Numbered from the stretch's first letter, positions 9,336 through 18,970 are shown. The stretch is DNA of 64,000 nt from Bdellovibrio bacteriovorus HD100 (GCF_000196175.1 NC_005363.1:62001-126000), one strand, 5' to 3'. Numbers and translations: made by a program. Notes: generated by a model from the sequence alone, not told the origin.

Positions 9336-9644
9336 ATGGGAATCGGCGATAAAATGCGTGGACTTGCCAGCAGCGCACAAGAGGGCGTGAAGTCTACAAC
9401 AATGTCACTCTTTCATATCAGCTTGCGACTGATCACAGGTTTGCTCCTGGGGTTGACGCTGGCTTTGATCGGCCAGGAGCTGGCGGGGTACGGAACATTT
9501 GCCCTGCTGTTTGTCATGGTAGTGGTTGTGGCCGTTATCATGAAACTGCTGGCGAACTGGAGCTTTGGTCAGATTTTAATTTTTGATCTGATCTGTGTGC
9601 TTGTGGTGATGCTTCTTAGAATGTATATACTGGTCGCGCCTTAG
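9336..9644 (+). CDS. Small integral membrane protein of unknown function
   Basis: 102 residues: a short polar N-terminus (about 25 residues) followed by three hydrophobic segments (about 28-46, 51-69 and 79-99). GGAAGGA lies about 9 nt before the ATG, supporting the start. It sits 27 nt after the TPR gene and 32 nt before serS on the same strand, so it could share a transcript with either. No family is recognised. Confidence 0.75.
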   Translation: MGIGDKMRGLASSAQEGVKSTTMSLFHISLRLITGLLLGLTLALIGQELAGYGTFALLFVMVVVVAVIMKLLANWSFGQILIFDLICVLVVMLLRMYILVAP

Positions 9645-9676
9645 TAGAGGCGCTAGTTGGTTAAAAGGACGTTGAG

Positions 9677-10972
9677 ATGATTGATATTAAACTTCTTGAG
9701 AAAAAAGCTGAAACCGGAACTTCTTACTATGATGAATACAAGCAGGGTCTTGTGAATCGTGGTGCTTCGACCGAAGTTCTTGAGCAGATCATGGAGCTTA
9801 ATAAAAAGCGTAAAGAACTGATCACTCAGGCGGAAACGGCCAAAGCCAGTCAGAACAAACTCAGCGGTGAGATCGGTAAAATCAAACGCGAAGGCGGCGA
9901 CGCTTCTGCCATTTTGGCTGAAGTCGACGTTTTGAAAACCCAGGTGAAAGAGCTTGAAGCCAAGGCTGCGGAAGCCGACCAGCAGGTGACAAACCTGGCG
10001 TTGGTGATTCCGAACAAGCCGCACTCTTCTGTGCCTGTGGGTTCTTCTGAAAAAGACAATAAAGAGATCAAAGTTGTTGGCACTCCGACCCAGTTTTCTT
10101 TTAAAGCCAAAGAACACTGGGAACTGGGTGAAGCGCTGAACATCATTGATTTCGAGCGTGCAGGTAAAACCACCGGCACTCGTTTTGCCTTCCTGAAAGG
10201 GGCGGCGGCGCAAATGGAGCGCGCGTTGATCCAGTTCATGATGGACAAACACTCCATGAAACATGGTTACACCGAAATGATTCCTCCGTTCATGGTGAAC
10301 AGCAACAGTTTGTTGGGCACCGGGAACTTCCCGAAATTCAAAGAAGACGTGTTCCATCTGGAAGGCTCTGACTTGTATCTGATTCCAACCGCGGAAGTGC
10401 CGGTGACGAATTACTACAACAACGAGATCCTGGATGAAAAAGATCTGCCACAAAGCTTCTGTGCGTATTCTCCGTGCTTCCGTTCTGAAGCGGGCTCAGC
10501 GGGTCGCGACACCAAAGGTCTGATTCGTCAGCACCAGTTCGACAAGGTTGAATTGATGGTGTTTGCTCATCCGGACAAGTCCCATGAAGTTCACGAGGCA
10601 TTGACCTCCCACGCTGAACAGATCCTGATGGATCTGGAGCTTCCGTTCCGTCGTGTGCTTCTGTGCACCGGGGACATGGGCTTTGGATCTGCGAAAACTT
10701 ATGATCTGGAAGTATGGTTGCCGGGTCAGAATGCGTATCGTGAGATCAGCTCTTGCTCTAACTTCGAAGATTTCCAGGCTCGTCGCGCGAACATTCGTTT
10801 CCGCAGTGCGGGTGGTAAACCTCAGTTCGTTCACACCCTGAACGGCTCTGCTTTGGCGGTGGGAAGAACCTTGGTGGCCATCCTGGAAAACTACCAGCGT
10901 GAAGACGGTTCCGTGGGCATTCCAAAGGCTTTACAGCCTTATATGGGCGGCCGTACGGAGATTCGTAAGTAA
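9677..10972 (+). CDS. serS: Seryl-tRNA synthetase
   Basis: Class II aminoacyl-tRNA synthetase charging tRNA-Ser (and tRNA-Sec where present). 431 residues: an N-terminal antiparallel coiled coil (about 30-100, rich in Lys/Glu/Ala) that grips the long variable arm, then the catalytic core with motif 2 ([22 protein letters not shown]) and motif 3 ([19 protein letters not shown]). Length and motifs are fully canonical. A gene for tRNA-Ser(UGA) follows within 100 bp. A GC-rich hairpin (cagcatgagg / cctcgtgctg, around 10988-11013) lies after the stop but lacks a T-run. Confidence 0.98.
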   Translation: MIDIKLLEKKAETGTSYYDEYKQGLVNRGASTEVLEQIMELNKKRKELITQAETAKASQNKLSGEIGKIKREGGDASAILAEVDVLKTQVKELEAKAAEADQQVTNLALVIPNKPHSSVPVGSSEKDNKEIKVVGTPTQFSFKAKEHWELGEALNIIDFERAGKTTGTRFAFLKGAAAQMERALIQFMMDKHSMKHGYTEMIPPFMVNSNSLLGTGNFPKFKEDVFHLEGSDLYLIPTAEVPVTNYYNNEILDEKDLPQSFCAYSPCFRSEAGSAGRDTKGLIRQHQFDKVELMVFAHPDKSHEVHEALTSHAEQILMDLELPFRRVLLCTGDMGFGSAKTYDLEVWLPGQNAYREISSCSNFEDFQARRANIRFRSAGGKPQFVHTLNGSALAVGRTLVAILENYQREDGSVGIPKALQPYMGGRTEIRK

Positions 10973-11068
10973 GTCCTTTAAATCCAGGCAGCATGAGGCG
11001 GCGACCTCGTGCTGCGTCATGGAAACAACTGCTTGAATACTCTCGTCAAAACCCATAAAACGGTCGAC

Positions 11069-11158
11069 GGAGAGTTGGTAGAGCGGTTGAATACACCAGT
11101 CTTGAAAACTGGCAGCCCTTCGCGGGGCTCGAGGGTTCGAATCCCTCACTCTCCGCCA
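11069..11158 (+). tRNA. tRNA-Ser(UGA)
   Basis: 90-nt cloverleaf with encoded CCA. Acceptor stem ggagagt / actctcc, anticodon loop cttgaaa (anticodon TGA), a long variable arm typical of serine tRNAs, and a T-loop ggttcgaatcc. Discriminator base is G. Lies just downstream of serS. Confidence 0.96.
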
Positions 11159-11282
11159 TTTAGGTTTCTTCCCCAAAAAATCCTGTAAAACTGAATAATG
11201 TTTTCCCCGGAACCCGCTTTCCTATTGCGTTTGCGGCTGTGACTTGATGTGATTCGGACTTCAAAACAATGAGGTGATCACT

Positions 11283-12095
11283 ATGTCGGTTCTTTTCAAG
11301 ATCTGTGTTTCATTGATGTCTTTGGCTTTGCTTGCAGGCTGCGACAGCGGCGGTGGCTCGAAAGATGGCAACAACAACGCCAACGGAAAACCCAGCGTAA
11401 AAAACCGCATCAACTGGTCTTCCATTCCTTCTAAATACAATCCCTCTATTGAAGACGTTGAGTTCCGCGTGGACGGTTATGAAAAGATCAACGTGAACGT
11501 CTTTGGTTTTGATGACGACGTGGAAGTGGTCTATTCCAAAGATCTGCGTGCCGACTCCGGGCTCCTGCGTATCTATCGTGTCTGGGCGAAATCGGCTTCC
11601 TGGGGTTCTGTGAATGAAAGGCCCAACGGCACCACTTTGGATCTGATTGGTAACGGCAGCTATTCTTGTTCTATAGCCACTAGTAACCGTGAAATCGTGC
11701 AGCTTGAAGGCGGCTGTTATGTGCGCATTCAGGTCTTCATGCCAGCGGGTGCCGAAATCGAGGTTTATAACGTCAACAAACTGATGACCAAAAGATTCTT
11801 TGCCATCAAAACGGATGTGATGCTGGAACAACTCGACAGAGCCTCCCGGGATGAAGACAAGTTTGCGGTGATTGAAACTTATCTGGCTTCTTATCGCGGG
11901 TTGAAAAAGAAACCCGAAATGCAGGCGGTTCAGCTGGGTGACGTGGTATCTGAATTCCCGTTCTCTGAAGGAAAATTCAAAGCGCTTCGTTTGTTGCATG
12001 CGACAGTTGTGGACCGAGAAAACCTGTCCAAGATGATTGAAGACAGATTCAGTTACTTCGATCGCGCAGAGGCCCGCCGCATCGTCGGGATCTGA
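11283..12095 (+). CDS. Lipoprotein of unknown function
   Basis: 270 residues with a type II signal peptide: lipobox LLAGC places the acylated cysteine at about residue 20, followed by a low-complexity DSGGGSKDGNNNANG linker. The body contains no motif I can assign; two later cysteines (in SYSCSI and GGCYV) may form a disulphide, fitting a periplasmic location. The ATG at 11283 is chosen over an in-frame GTG at 11274 because the GTG overlaps the GAGGTG Shine-Dalgarno that lies 6 nt before the ATG. Confidence 0.8.
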   Translation: MSVLFKICVSLMSLALLAGCDSGGGSKDGNNNANGKPSVKNRINWSSIPSKYNPSIEDVEFRVDGYEKINVNVFGFDDDVEVVYSKDLRADSGLLRIYRVWAKSASWGSVNERPNGTTLDLIGNGSYSCSIATSNREIVQLEGGCYVRIQVFMPAGAEIEVYNVNKLMTKRFFAIKTDVMLEQLDRASRDEDKFAVIETYLASYRGLKKKPEMQAVQLGDVVSEFPFSEGKFKALRLLHATVVDRENLSKMIEDRFSYFDRAEARRIVGI

Positions 12096-12137
12096 TTTTT
12101 CTTGCGCTTGGGGGCCAATGCTAAGATTCTGGCCCCT

Positions 12138-12776
12138 ATGATGGAACTCATTGATATTATATTGCACCTTGATAAGCACATCGCTGAATGGATCGTTTTC
12201 TTCGGACCATGGCTGTATGTGATTCTTTTCCTGATCATCTTTGCTGAAACCGGCCTGGTGGTGACACCGTTCCTGCCGGGGGATTCCCTGCTGTTTGCAC
12301 TGGGTGCTTTCACCGTGGTGGAAGGTGGTCTGAATCTTTGGGTGATTCTGATCAGTCTGACCATCGCCGGGATTCTGGGCGACACCGTGAACTATCATAT
12401 CGGGAAGTATTTAGGACCGAAGGTCTTTGAGTCGGATTCCCGCTTCTTCAAGAAAAAATATCTGGAACAAACCCATGCCTTCTATGAGCGCTGGGGAGCT
12501 TTTACAATTGTAGCTGCCCGCTTTGCTCCGATCGTTCGCACATTCGCTCCGTTTGTAGCTGGTATCGGTGAAATGCAATACCGCAAGTTCATCGTTTACA
12601 ACATCGGTGGTGCGATTGCGTGGGTGTGGATCTTTGTTCTGGCAGGTCACTTCTTCGGAAATCTTCCGGTGGTGAAGCAGAACTTCCATATCGTTATCTT
12701 CGGTGTGATCGGTGTTTCTTTGTTGCCGATGGTGTGGCCGTGGGTTTCAAGTAAGCTTAAGAAAAAGCAGGCTTAA
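12138..12776 (+). CDS. dedA: DedA family inner-membrane protein
   Basis: About 212 residues, closely patterned on E. coli DedA: MELIDIILHLDKHIAE at the start, the signature FAETGLVVTPFLPGDSLLF, GDTVNYHIGKYLG, and the ARFAPIVRTFAPFVAGIGEM block containing the conserved arginines. Multiple hydrophobic segments indicate an integral membrane protein. DedA/SNARE-associated proteins are linked to undecaprenyl-phosphate or phospholipid flipping and membrane homeostasis. The start (12138 or the adjacent ATG 12141) is chosen by similarity; a TTG at 12102 would only add a non-conserved stretch. The stop abuts the stop of the convergent cyclase gene with no gap. Confidence 0.93.
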   Translation: MMELIDIILHLDKHIAEWIVFFGPWLYVILFLIIFAETGLVVTPFLPGDSLLFALGAFTVVEGGLNLWVILISLTIAGILGDTVNYHIGKYLGPKVFESDSRFFKKKYLEQTHAFYERWGAFTIVAARFAPIVRTFAPFVAGIGEMQYRKFIVYNIGGAIAWVWIFVLAGHFFGNLPVVKQNFHIVIFGVIGVSLLPMVWPWVSSKLKKKQA

Positions 12777-14726
12777 TCAGCCAGTCAAGCGCGAGACCAG
12801 TTCCTTCAAGTGAGGGTTGGTCTCATAGAACACGGGGTCCACGGACTTATAGTGCTCACCCAGTGACTTCACAACAAAGCGGCCGCTGGCGACGAACAGC
12901 GGATTCTTGGAATCCAGATATTCCTTCAGCTTCTCGGCAAGTTCCTTGTCCATATTACGCTTACCACTGACTAACAAAGCATCCGCAGACACTCGGTTGT
13001 TCTTGGAATAAACAAATCGTCTGAGGAAGGCGATGTCTTCAGCCAAATCGCCCAGAACAATAATTGTGTTGGCCTGAACGCGGGGATCTGTATGTTCCAG
13101 ACAAGAACTTAGGACTTCCAGCAGGGATTCTTTCACCAGATAAGAAGGCACAAAGTTCGATGCTAGAGAGATAGCGGCAGAAAGAACTTTGTCGTTGGCT
13201 TTTCCGGCTTTGTTGGCGTTTTGAATGGTTCGCAGGAAGCTTGTGAAGGCTTCGGCCTGCATTTCGCCGCTCATTCGCACCTTGTAGGTTTTTAAAATGC
13301 CAAAGGCTGTGAAGAAAGACTGATCTTTTCCAGATTCAATTTCAGCACTTAGAAATTCATAAGCGGCGCACAGGTCTTCATCGCTGCGGAAGTAAGTCAG
13401 AAGGCTCACGTCTTTCTGCAAAGCTTCAGTCACCGTGGTGAAGTTTTTTGCGCGGAACAAAGTCGAAGGCTTGGAGAAGCCTTTCAGCAAAGTTTCTTTC
13501 GTGTCAGAGACGGTGCAAAGACCCTCCACCGAATCGGCGGCTTCCGCATAGAAAGTGACCGAACTTGAAGCTTTGTCATCCACCTGACTTAGCAGGCGTG
13601 CGGATTCAATCAGGGGCAGGCCACTGAGGGCGAAGCCAGAATCCTGATTCACAAAACGGATCTTACCCAGGACAAAACTGCCCTTTACTTTGAAATAGTG
13701 ATCAGCCCCTTCGGGAAGGCTTGCTTCAATCTGCTGGGCGGCTTCAAAGACACTGCGCAGGCACGCCAGCGCCAGGGCTTGGGAGTTCTGCTGGTCTTCT
13801 TTGATATGGAAAACGATTTCATCCCCCACGTACTGATAGATCAAACCGTTATAGCGTTCAATCAGTTCGCGGGCTTTGATGAAGTACGTGTTCATGATCT
13901 CGGTGACGTACTCGTCTTTCTTGTCTAGGAAGATCTGGGTGTAGCCGTTCAGATCCACGCGGATCATGGTGCTTTGGAAAGCATAGGGAGCTTTCTGGCC
14001 GGACTTCATTTCATGCAGGATCGCCGGAGTCAGGGAATCTGAGTAGTATCTGTTTTCGTGTTCGAGATACTTTTTTGTGCTTTCGTAGGTTTGGGTGGCT
14101 TTTAAAAGTGTACGGCCCTCTTTGGAAAGGGTCTTAATACTGGCAAGCTTTGAGCGATCACGATTGGAAAGAATCTGTGTGATGTCCAAAATGTCTTTCA
14201 GGAACAGATAAACGACCAAGCCCACAATCAGGGTTACGATCAGAAGATCCTGTAGGATCAGCCCTTTCATCGACAAAGCTGTTTGCAGCATGATCTGGTT
14301 TTTGTCCTGGAAAACGCCCACGGTGAAGCGATAGTCCATCAGTTTGATGGTGCGAATGGCGAGCTTGTCAGTTTCAAGAGTTTGATTGAAGTTTTGATAG
14401 TCGACATTGATTCCAGCTAAGTTATCAAAGTTGTTATACCAAAGAACCACCTCTGGTCCATTCTGAAGAATGTAGAAATCAATCAGGAACAGGTTGCGGG
14501 CACCTTCCAGTCGGTCCTTCAACTGAGTGAAGTTTTCGGTGATGACCAGCGGAGTGAAGCTTTCTTGCACGAAGCGCATCTGTATCAGGCGGCGTTCGAC
14601 TTCGCGGTCGGTCAGCTCTTTCACGTTTAGATAGAACTGTACCGCAGAGGCGATCACGTACCCGATCCAAAACACACTGACGATCAGGACAACGACAGAC
14701 TTGTTCTTTTTATTTTTGGCGAACAA
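12777..14726 (-). CDS. Membrane-bound class III adenylate/guanylate cyclase with HEAT-like C-terminus
   Basis: 649 residues. Two transmembrane helices (about 10-32 and 155-176) flank a periplasmic sensor-like loop of ~120 residues. A class III cyclase domain follows: RVDLNGYTQIF carries metal-binding Asp258 and YVGDEIVF carries Asp302, with EIMNTYF helix and HFKVKGSFVLGKI-type strands around it. The last ~180 residues are helical with a HEAT-repeat look (DPRVQANTIIVLGDLAED). Nucleotide specificity (cAMP or cGMP) is not assigned. The 5' end overlaps the upstream HExxH-protein gene by 17 nt, implying co-expression. Convergent with dedA. Confidence 0.82.
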   Translation of the reverse strand: MFAKNKKNKSVVVLIVSVFWIGYVIASAVQFYLNVKELTDREVERRLIQMRFVQESFTPLVITENFTQLKDRLEGARNLFLIDFYILQNGPEVVLWYNNFDNLAGINVDYQNFNQTLETDKLAIRTIKLMDYRFTVGVFQDKNQIMLQTALSMKGLILQDLLIVTLIVGLVVYLFLKDILDITQILSNRDRSKLASIKTLSKEGRTLLKATQTYESTKKYLEHENRYYSDSLTPAILHEMKSGQKAPYAFQSTMIRVDLNGYTQIFLDKKDEYVTEIMNTYFIKARELIERYNGLIYQYVGDEIVFHIKEDQQNSQALALACLRSVFEAAQQIEASLPEGADHYFKVKGSFVLGKIRFVNQDSGFALSGLPLIESARLLSQVDDKASSSVTFYAEAADSVEGLCTVSDTKETLLKGFSKPSTLFRAKNFTTVTEALQKDVSLLTYFRSDEDLCAAYEFLSAEIESGKDQSFFTAFGILKTYKVRMSGEMQAEAFTSFLRTIQNANKAGKANDKVLSAAISLASNFVPSYLVKESLLEVLSSCLEHTDPRVQANTIIVLGDLAEDIAFLRRFVYSKNNRVSADALLVSGKRNMDKELAEKLKEYLDSKNPLFVASGRFVVKSLGEHYKSVDPVFYETNPHLKELVSRLTG

Positions 14727-16767
14727 AGCGATCTCCTTGATCCAGGAAGATCACCTCACCTTTGGTGGCCCCAAATGAATTGCCATACAGATCCAGAACG
14801 GTGATTTTCTGGGACTCAAGCTGCTTACCGAATGCTGGATCCGAAAGCTTCTTTTTTGCCTGAGCATAGTTGCTGTTTGAAATAAATGTGATCACTTCAT
14901 CCCGCGCGGCGCTTGGCGCCGAAGATCCAGTGTCGGACTTGGCATTTTTCACAGGTTCCTTACCGCCGCCGTTAGGACGAGTGGCAGCCGGGCCCCGAAC
15001 GGGAGATTGTGCTGGAGCCGATCCCAAGCTTGCGCCTGCGCCGGAACCACTATAGGAGCCTCCGCCCCCGCCAAAGGAAGCGCTGCCACCAGCCACTTCC
15101 CCTCCGCCACTGCCGCCAACAGAACTTTCATTCGCAGGAGCGCGGGAGGCAGAAGGTGCAGAAGTGCTTGCGACATTTCTAGAAGAAGAGGCAGCCGCTG
15201 GGGCCGATGGAGCTATGTTGGAGCCATCCAGCGTGATTTGTTCAACCACCCTTTCATCAGAGGCCATGGATCTGGTAGAGGCCTTCAATAGGGCCGCGCC
15301 AGGGTTGGAAGAAGAGCCCTTGATGGCAACATTGGATTTTGTCGAGGCGACAGAGCGAGAGACTTCAGAAGATCCGCTGCCAGCTTCCGAGCTGCCAGCA
15401 TCAGTGGCGGCCAGAGCTTGGGTGTTCATCGCACCAACCAGATTGTTGGCCATGCGTAACATGCCACCGCTTTCAGACGCTGAACGGACCAGGGCCTGCT
15501 GGGAGCCGGCCTCGGTAGAGGGAGGTGGACTTACGATGGATTCAGACAATGTGGGAGCTGGCGGAACCTGAACTTGCGCCACGGTCAGCTCTACCGGAAC
15601 ATTGGCAGTCGAGGCAGCTGCTGCTTGCTGCGAGCCTCCTTTGACAGCGGCCGATGTCGCCGCCGAGCCCATTCCTTTATCGAATTTATTAGCGCTGGCT
15701 TTGGTCTTTATCTCTTGATCCATTAGATTGGCAGTTGACTGGGTGGCCGCCTGTTCCGCGCCATCTTGAGCGTTCTTTTTCAGGGTTCGGGTCATACTGA
15801 AGGGAGTCATGTCTATTGCGGAGATCTTCGGGTAATTGTCGGGGTGTCCTTTGCAGAAGTGTTCAACTGCAGCAACATCCTTTTCGCTCTTCAATCCCGC
15901 CCGATGTAAAAGTTCATGGGCCATGCTTGATGGTGATATCACCGCATTGGATTTTTTGTTGGTCTCCGGGGTCGCACCGCTCAAAGCTTCCGGATCCAGA
16001 TGAATGAATCCGGTCGTCTCATCCGTGCTGAGGGCAGCCTTTTGGTCCTTCGCCTTTTCGCACTTGACCAGCGGCCCATAGTTTTTAGGTTGTTTTCCCA
16101 ACTGGGCCACTTGCAACTGATACTTGGCCGCCAGCAGTTCGGGTTGAACCGGAATTTTATCTTTGGAGAAGGCTTTTTTGAACTCTTCGCCGTTCAGGCA
16201 GTCAGTCAGTTTGTTGGAGGAAGTCAGATTTTTACTGAGTGAATCAGTGAGGCTTTGCAGGAAGTCTTCGGATAATTTGTCCTGGCAACCACTGTCAATA
16301 AGGTGCTCTTCAATTCCCATTGCGAGTGCGCGACGGTTAAGATCGTCGCCTAAAGAAGTGATTTTCTTTTTGATCGCAGTGACTTCGCATCCCTCGTCCT
16401 GCAGGTTCATCAGGGTCGGCGCGCGAACTCCGGAAGCTTCAAGCGTCCATCGACCACCCGCCATCGTATAAGAAGCTTCGGTGATGACATTTCTTTTGTT
16501 GGTGCGAACTTCCCAGCGGATAGGATTTCCATCTGTGAAGTGAGTGTAAATTTCAGTGGAGCCTTTTTTCAGATACCAGAAGTCAATCTTTCCATCGAGA
16601 TTGCTATCCAAGCGGATGTCTTCGAAATCTTTGTAGGAAATGACGTAGCGGCCAGGTTTGAATTTGCCGGGGTTGTAAACGATCTCGTCCGCCTTCAAAT
16701 AGGTCTTCCCGGGGCTTTGAGCCCACGCAGATTGAAGGAAAAAGATGGCGGTTAGAAGGTTCTTCAC
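14710..16767 (-). CDS. Secreted protein with HExxH motif and Ser/Ala/Gly-rich region
   Basis: 685 residues. A signal peptide (about 1-16, ending AWA) precedes an N-terminal domain containing a DSNLDGKIDFW calcium-loop-like stretch. A zincin-type motif, HELLH (284-288), is followed by candidate third ligands His303 and His308 (VEHFCKGH). Residues about 330-620 are low complexity, dominated by Ser, Ala, Gly and Thr, probably disordered or a surface stalk. A conserved-looking C-terminal ~70 residues (AQAKKKLSDPAF ... VLDLYGNSFGATKGEV) ends the protein. A metalloprotease is plausible but unproven. Overlaps and probably couples with the cyclase gene downstream. Confidence 0.72.
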   Translation of the reverse strand: MKNLLTAIFFLQSAWAQSPGKTYLKADEIVYNPGKFKPGRYVISYKDFEDIRLDSNLDGKIDFWYLKKGSTEIYTHFTDGNPIRWEVRTNKRNVITEASYTMAGGRWTLEASGVRAPTLMNLQDEGCEVTAIKKKITSLGDDLNRRALAMGIEEHLIDSGCQDKLSEDFLQSLTDSLSKNLTSSNKLTDCLNGEEFKKAFSKDKIPVQPELLAAKYQLQVAQLGKQPKNYGPLVKCEKAKDQKAALSTDETTGFIHLDPEALSGATPETNKKSNAVISPSSMAHELLHRAGLKSEKDVAAVEHFCKGHPDNYPKISAIDMTPFSMTRTLKKNAQDGAEQAATQSTANLMDQEIKTKASANKFDKGMGSAATSAAVKGGSQQAAAASTANVPVELTVAQVQVPPAPTLSESIVSPPPSTEAGSQQALVRSASESGGMLRMANNLVGAMNTQALAATDAGSSEAGSGSSEVSRSVASTKSNVAIKGSSSNPGAALLKASTRSMASDERVVEQITLDGSNIAPSAPAAASSSRNVASTSAPSASRAPANESSVGGSGGGEVAGGSASFGGGGGSYSGSGAGASLGSAPAQSPVRGPAATRPNGGGKEPVKNAKSDTGSSAPSAARDEVITFISNSNYAQAKKKLSDPAFGKQLESQKITVLDLYGNSFGATKGEVIFLDQGDRFVRQK

Positions 16768-16885
16768 AGTCTATAAATCGGCATAAATGCCCGATTGGTT
16801 TACGGTACTTAGATCTGGCTGGTCTATGGCCCAGTTTTGAGTTGGCACCATTCCTTAAGATCTTCCGCTCTTTCATCATATCAAT

Positions 16886-17290
16886 ATGAGACAAATTTTT
16901 ACTTTGCTGGTGCTGTTTTTGGTTCTAATGACCGTAAATGCTGGAGCGGCGCCTGCGCGCAAGCTGAAGATGTTTACTCCCGAGACCAAAAAATACGTCG
17001 TTGTTTCTGTTTTGGATTATCAGGGACTGACGCTTTCTGAAAGCTGTTTAAAGAATGGCAAAATGAACTGCGACGCCTGGAAAGCGGCACAGACCAAGTT
17101 GGATGTGGCGAAGACTCCGAATGTGGGTGTGATCGGCAATCCAGCCGCTCGTTATTGCCTTTCACATAAGGCTTTGAATCGTATTCTTCTTGATGCCAAA
17201 AAAGCAGAGTACGATTACTGCGTTTTTCCGGACGGCTCGGTGATTGATTCGTGGACTCTTTATAACAAACACTTTTCCAAGAAGCAGTAG
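16886..17290 (+). CDS. Small secreted DUF333-like protein
   Basis: 134 residues with a signal peptide (about 1-21, ending AGA). The C-terminal half shows the DUF333 pattern: NPAARYC, then YDYCVFPDGSVIDSWTLYN, with the two cysteines expected of that family. The domain occurs in small periplasmic or lipoprotein-type proteins of unknown role. It is 9 nt upstream of a secreted papain-like protease gene on the same strand, so the pair may be an operon; an inhibitor or partner role would be speculation. Confidence 0.75.
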   Translation: MRQIFTLLVLFLVLMTVNAGAAPARKLKMFTPETKKYVVVSVLDYQGLTLSESCLKNGKMNCDAWKAAQTKLDVAKTPNVGVIGNPAARYCLSHKALNRILLDAKKAEYDYCVFPDGSVIDSWTLYNKHFSKKQ

Positions 17291-17299
17291 GTTGAGGCA

Positions 17300-18421
17300 A
17301 TGAAGAGACTGTTGGTGGCATTTTCAATTCTGTTCGGAGCCAGTACAACGCTGGCCGAATATGGAATGATCCCGCATTCCCAAATAAAGTATGGAGAGGG
17401 CTACGCCTTAAAGGGTGAATCCACTGTGCAAGTGACTAATATGCCAAAGGTGAGATCTCAGGACAGCTTCGGGATCTGTTATGCTGCGGTGGCGGCAGTG
17501 CTGGTGGATGAGGCAAACTGTGTGCAAAGTGGAAATGCCAGCTGTGCCACTGCTCCGGATTCACAAAGGGTCTCGGCTTTGGATGTCACTCGGTACAGCC
17601 GCGCCCCTGAAGAAGGCGCGGATGGGGAAATGTGGCGTGACTACAAGGGACTAAACGAGGGAGGTATGCCCGTCTTCACTCTTTTGAATATCAACAAAGC
17701 CAAAGATGCCGTCAGTGAGCAGTGCGCTCCAACGGATCAGATCGTCGCCAGGGCTGGCAGCGAACAGGCGGCTCAGGATCTGGAAATCGCCATGTGGAAG
17801 TCGCTGAAAGATTCTTATGAGAGCTTCAGAAAGAAAAATGCCGAATGTACTGAGTGTGGTCTTGAGTATGCCACTGCCAAAGCCAACGATATTAAACAGA
17901 ATTACAATCTGAAAGCTTCGAACAAAGAGATTCTGGATGCGTTTTCACAAGAGTCCTATTCTTTGTTCCTGGATAAACTTTTGATTCCTAAAGAATGCCG
18001 TAAGATGTCGGACATGATCAGTCTTGAGGGTAAGTGGGCGGTAAAGTCCTTCCCTATGGAAGGTGAAAAAGGCGACTACAAGTCGTCCATCAACAAAGTC
18101 AAAGAAGTCCTTACACAAAAAAGACCCTTGGCCCTTAGCTTCTGCGCTCAAGATCCTCTGTCGGTGAAATCCAACAAAGCTTGTGGAGAAATCAAGGACG
18201 CTTCGGGGAACGTGTCCGGTGCGGGTCACGCGGTGGTGATCAAAGGCTATCGCGAAATCTGTAATTCCAAAGGTGTCTGCCGTCAGGAACTTCAGGTGCA
18301 AAATTCCTGGGGTGAAGGCTGGCAGAAATCAAATGATGACGGCTGGGTGGATGCAAAAGAGCTTCTGGATCGCACCTTCTATGAGACCTACGCTTTAAAC
18401 TGGTTGCAGCCTCGCAGCTAA
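17300..18421 (+). CDS. Secreted papain-like cysteine peptidase (C1 family)
   Basis: 373 residues with a signal peptide (about 1-19, ending TLA). Catalytic elements of clan CA are all present in order: oxyanion-hole Gln54 and nucleophile Cys60 in RSQDSFGICYA, His310 in GAGHAVVIKGY, and Asn335 in VQNSWGEGW. There is no clear inhibitory propeptide before the active Cys, and an insertion of about 150 residues, partly helical with CTECG cysteines, separates Cys from His. Export suggests a periplasmic or prey-directed peptidase. Co-directional with the DUF333-like gene. The catalytic set is complete, unlike the S1 protein at 3.8 kb. Confidence 0.87.
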   Translation: MKRLLVAFSILFGASTTLAEYGMIPHSQIKYGEGYALKGESTVQVTNMPKVRSQDSFGICYAAVAAVLVDEANCVQSGNASCATAPDSQRVSALDVTRYSRAPEEGADGEMWRDYKGLNEGGMPVFTLLNINKAKDAVSEQCAPTDQIVARAGSEQAAQDLEIAMWKSLKDSYESFRKKNAECTECGLEYATAKANDIKQNYNLKASNKEILDAFSQESYSLFLDKLLIPKECRKMSDMISLEGKWAVKSFPMEGEKGDYKSSINKVKEVLTQKRPLALSFCAQDPLSVKSNKACGEIKDASGNVSGAGHAVVIKGYREICNSKGVCRQELQVQNSWGEGWQKSNDDGWVDAKELLDRTFYETYALNWLQPRS

Positions 18422-18484
18422 ACTTAAAATACAAGGGAAGCTCAACTTGACTAACTCCATGAGTCCCCATAAATTCGTCGGCCT

Positions 18485-18952
18485 ATGAACAAAGAATTTA
18501 TGTTAAGAGCCATCGAGCTTTCCAGAAACAACATGCGTGCCGGCGCAGGCGGTCCTTTTGGGGCAGTCATTGTTAAAGACGGCAAAATCATCGGTGAAGG
18601 TTGGAACAAAGTGACTTCCTCCAACGACCCTACCGCGCATGCTGAAGTTTCTGCTATCCGCGACGCTTGCTCCAAAATCAGTAATTTTGAACTGGCTGGT
18701 GCGGAAATCTACACAAGCTGCGAACCGTGCCCAATGTGCCTGTCGGCGATCTACTGGGCCCGCATTGAAAAGATCTATTACGGCAACACCCGTAAAGACG
18801 CCGCTGAAATCAACTTCGACGACGACTTCCTTTATCAGGAAATTCCAAAAGACCTCAAAGACCGCAAAGTACCCATGGTTCAATGCGCTCACACAGAGGC
18901 ATTGGAAGTTTTCAAAGAGTGGGACAGTAAGACCGACAAGGTTCCGTACTAA
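18485..18952 (+). CDS. Guanine deaminase / nucleoside deaminase, CDA superfamily
   Basis: 155 residues with zinc motifs HAEVSAIR (His52, Glu54) and PCPMC (Cys82, Cys85). The length, the N-terminal MNKEFMLRAIELSRNNMRAGAGGPFGAVIVKDG-type strand-loop and the extended C-terminal tail match the small GuaD-type guanine deaminases of the cytidine-deaminase fold better than tRNA-adenosine deaminase TadA. Converts guanine to xanthine in the cytoplasm, part of purine salvage or catabolism, which would suit a predator feeding on prey nucleotides. Substrate is inferred from family. Confidence 0.87.
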   Translation: MNKEFMLRAIELSRNNMRAGAGGPFGAVIVKDGKIIGEGWNKVTSSNDPTAHAEVSAIRDACSKISNFELAGAEIYTSCEPCPMCLSAIYWARIEKIYYGNTRKDAAEINFDDDFLYQEIPKDLKDRKVPMVQCAHTEALEVFKEWDSKTDKVPY

Positions 18953-18970
18953 AGCCCAGTAAATAGTTTT

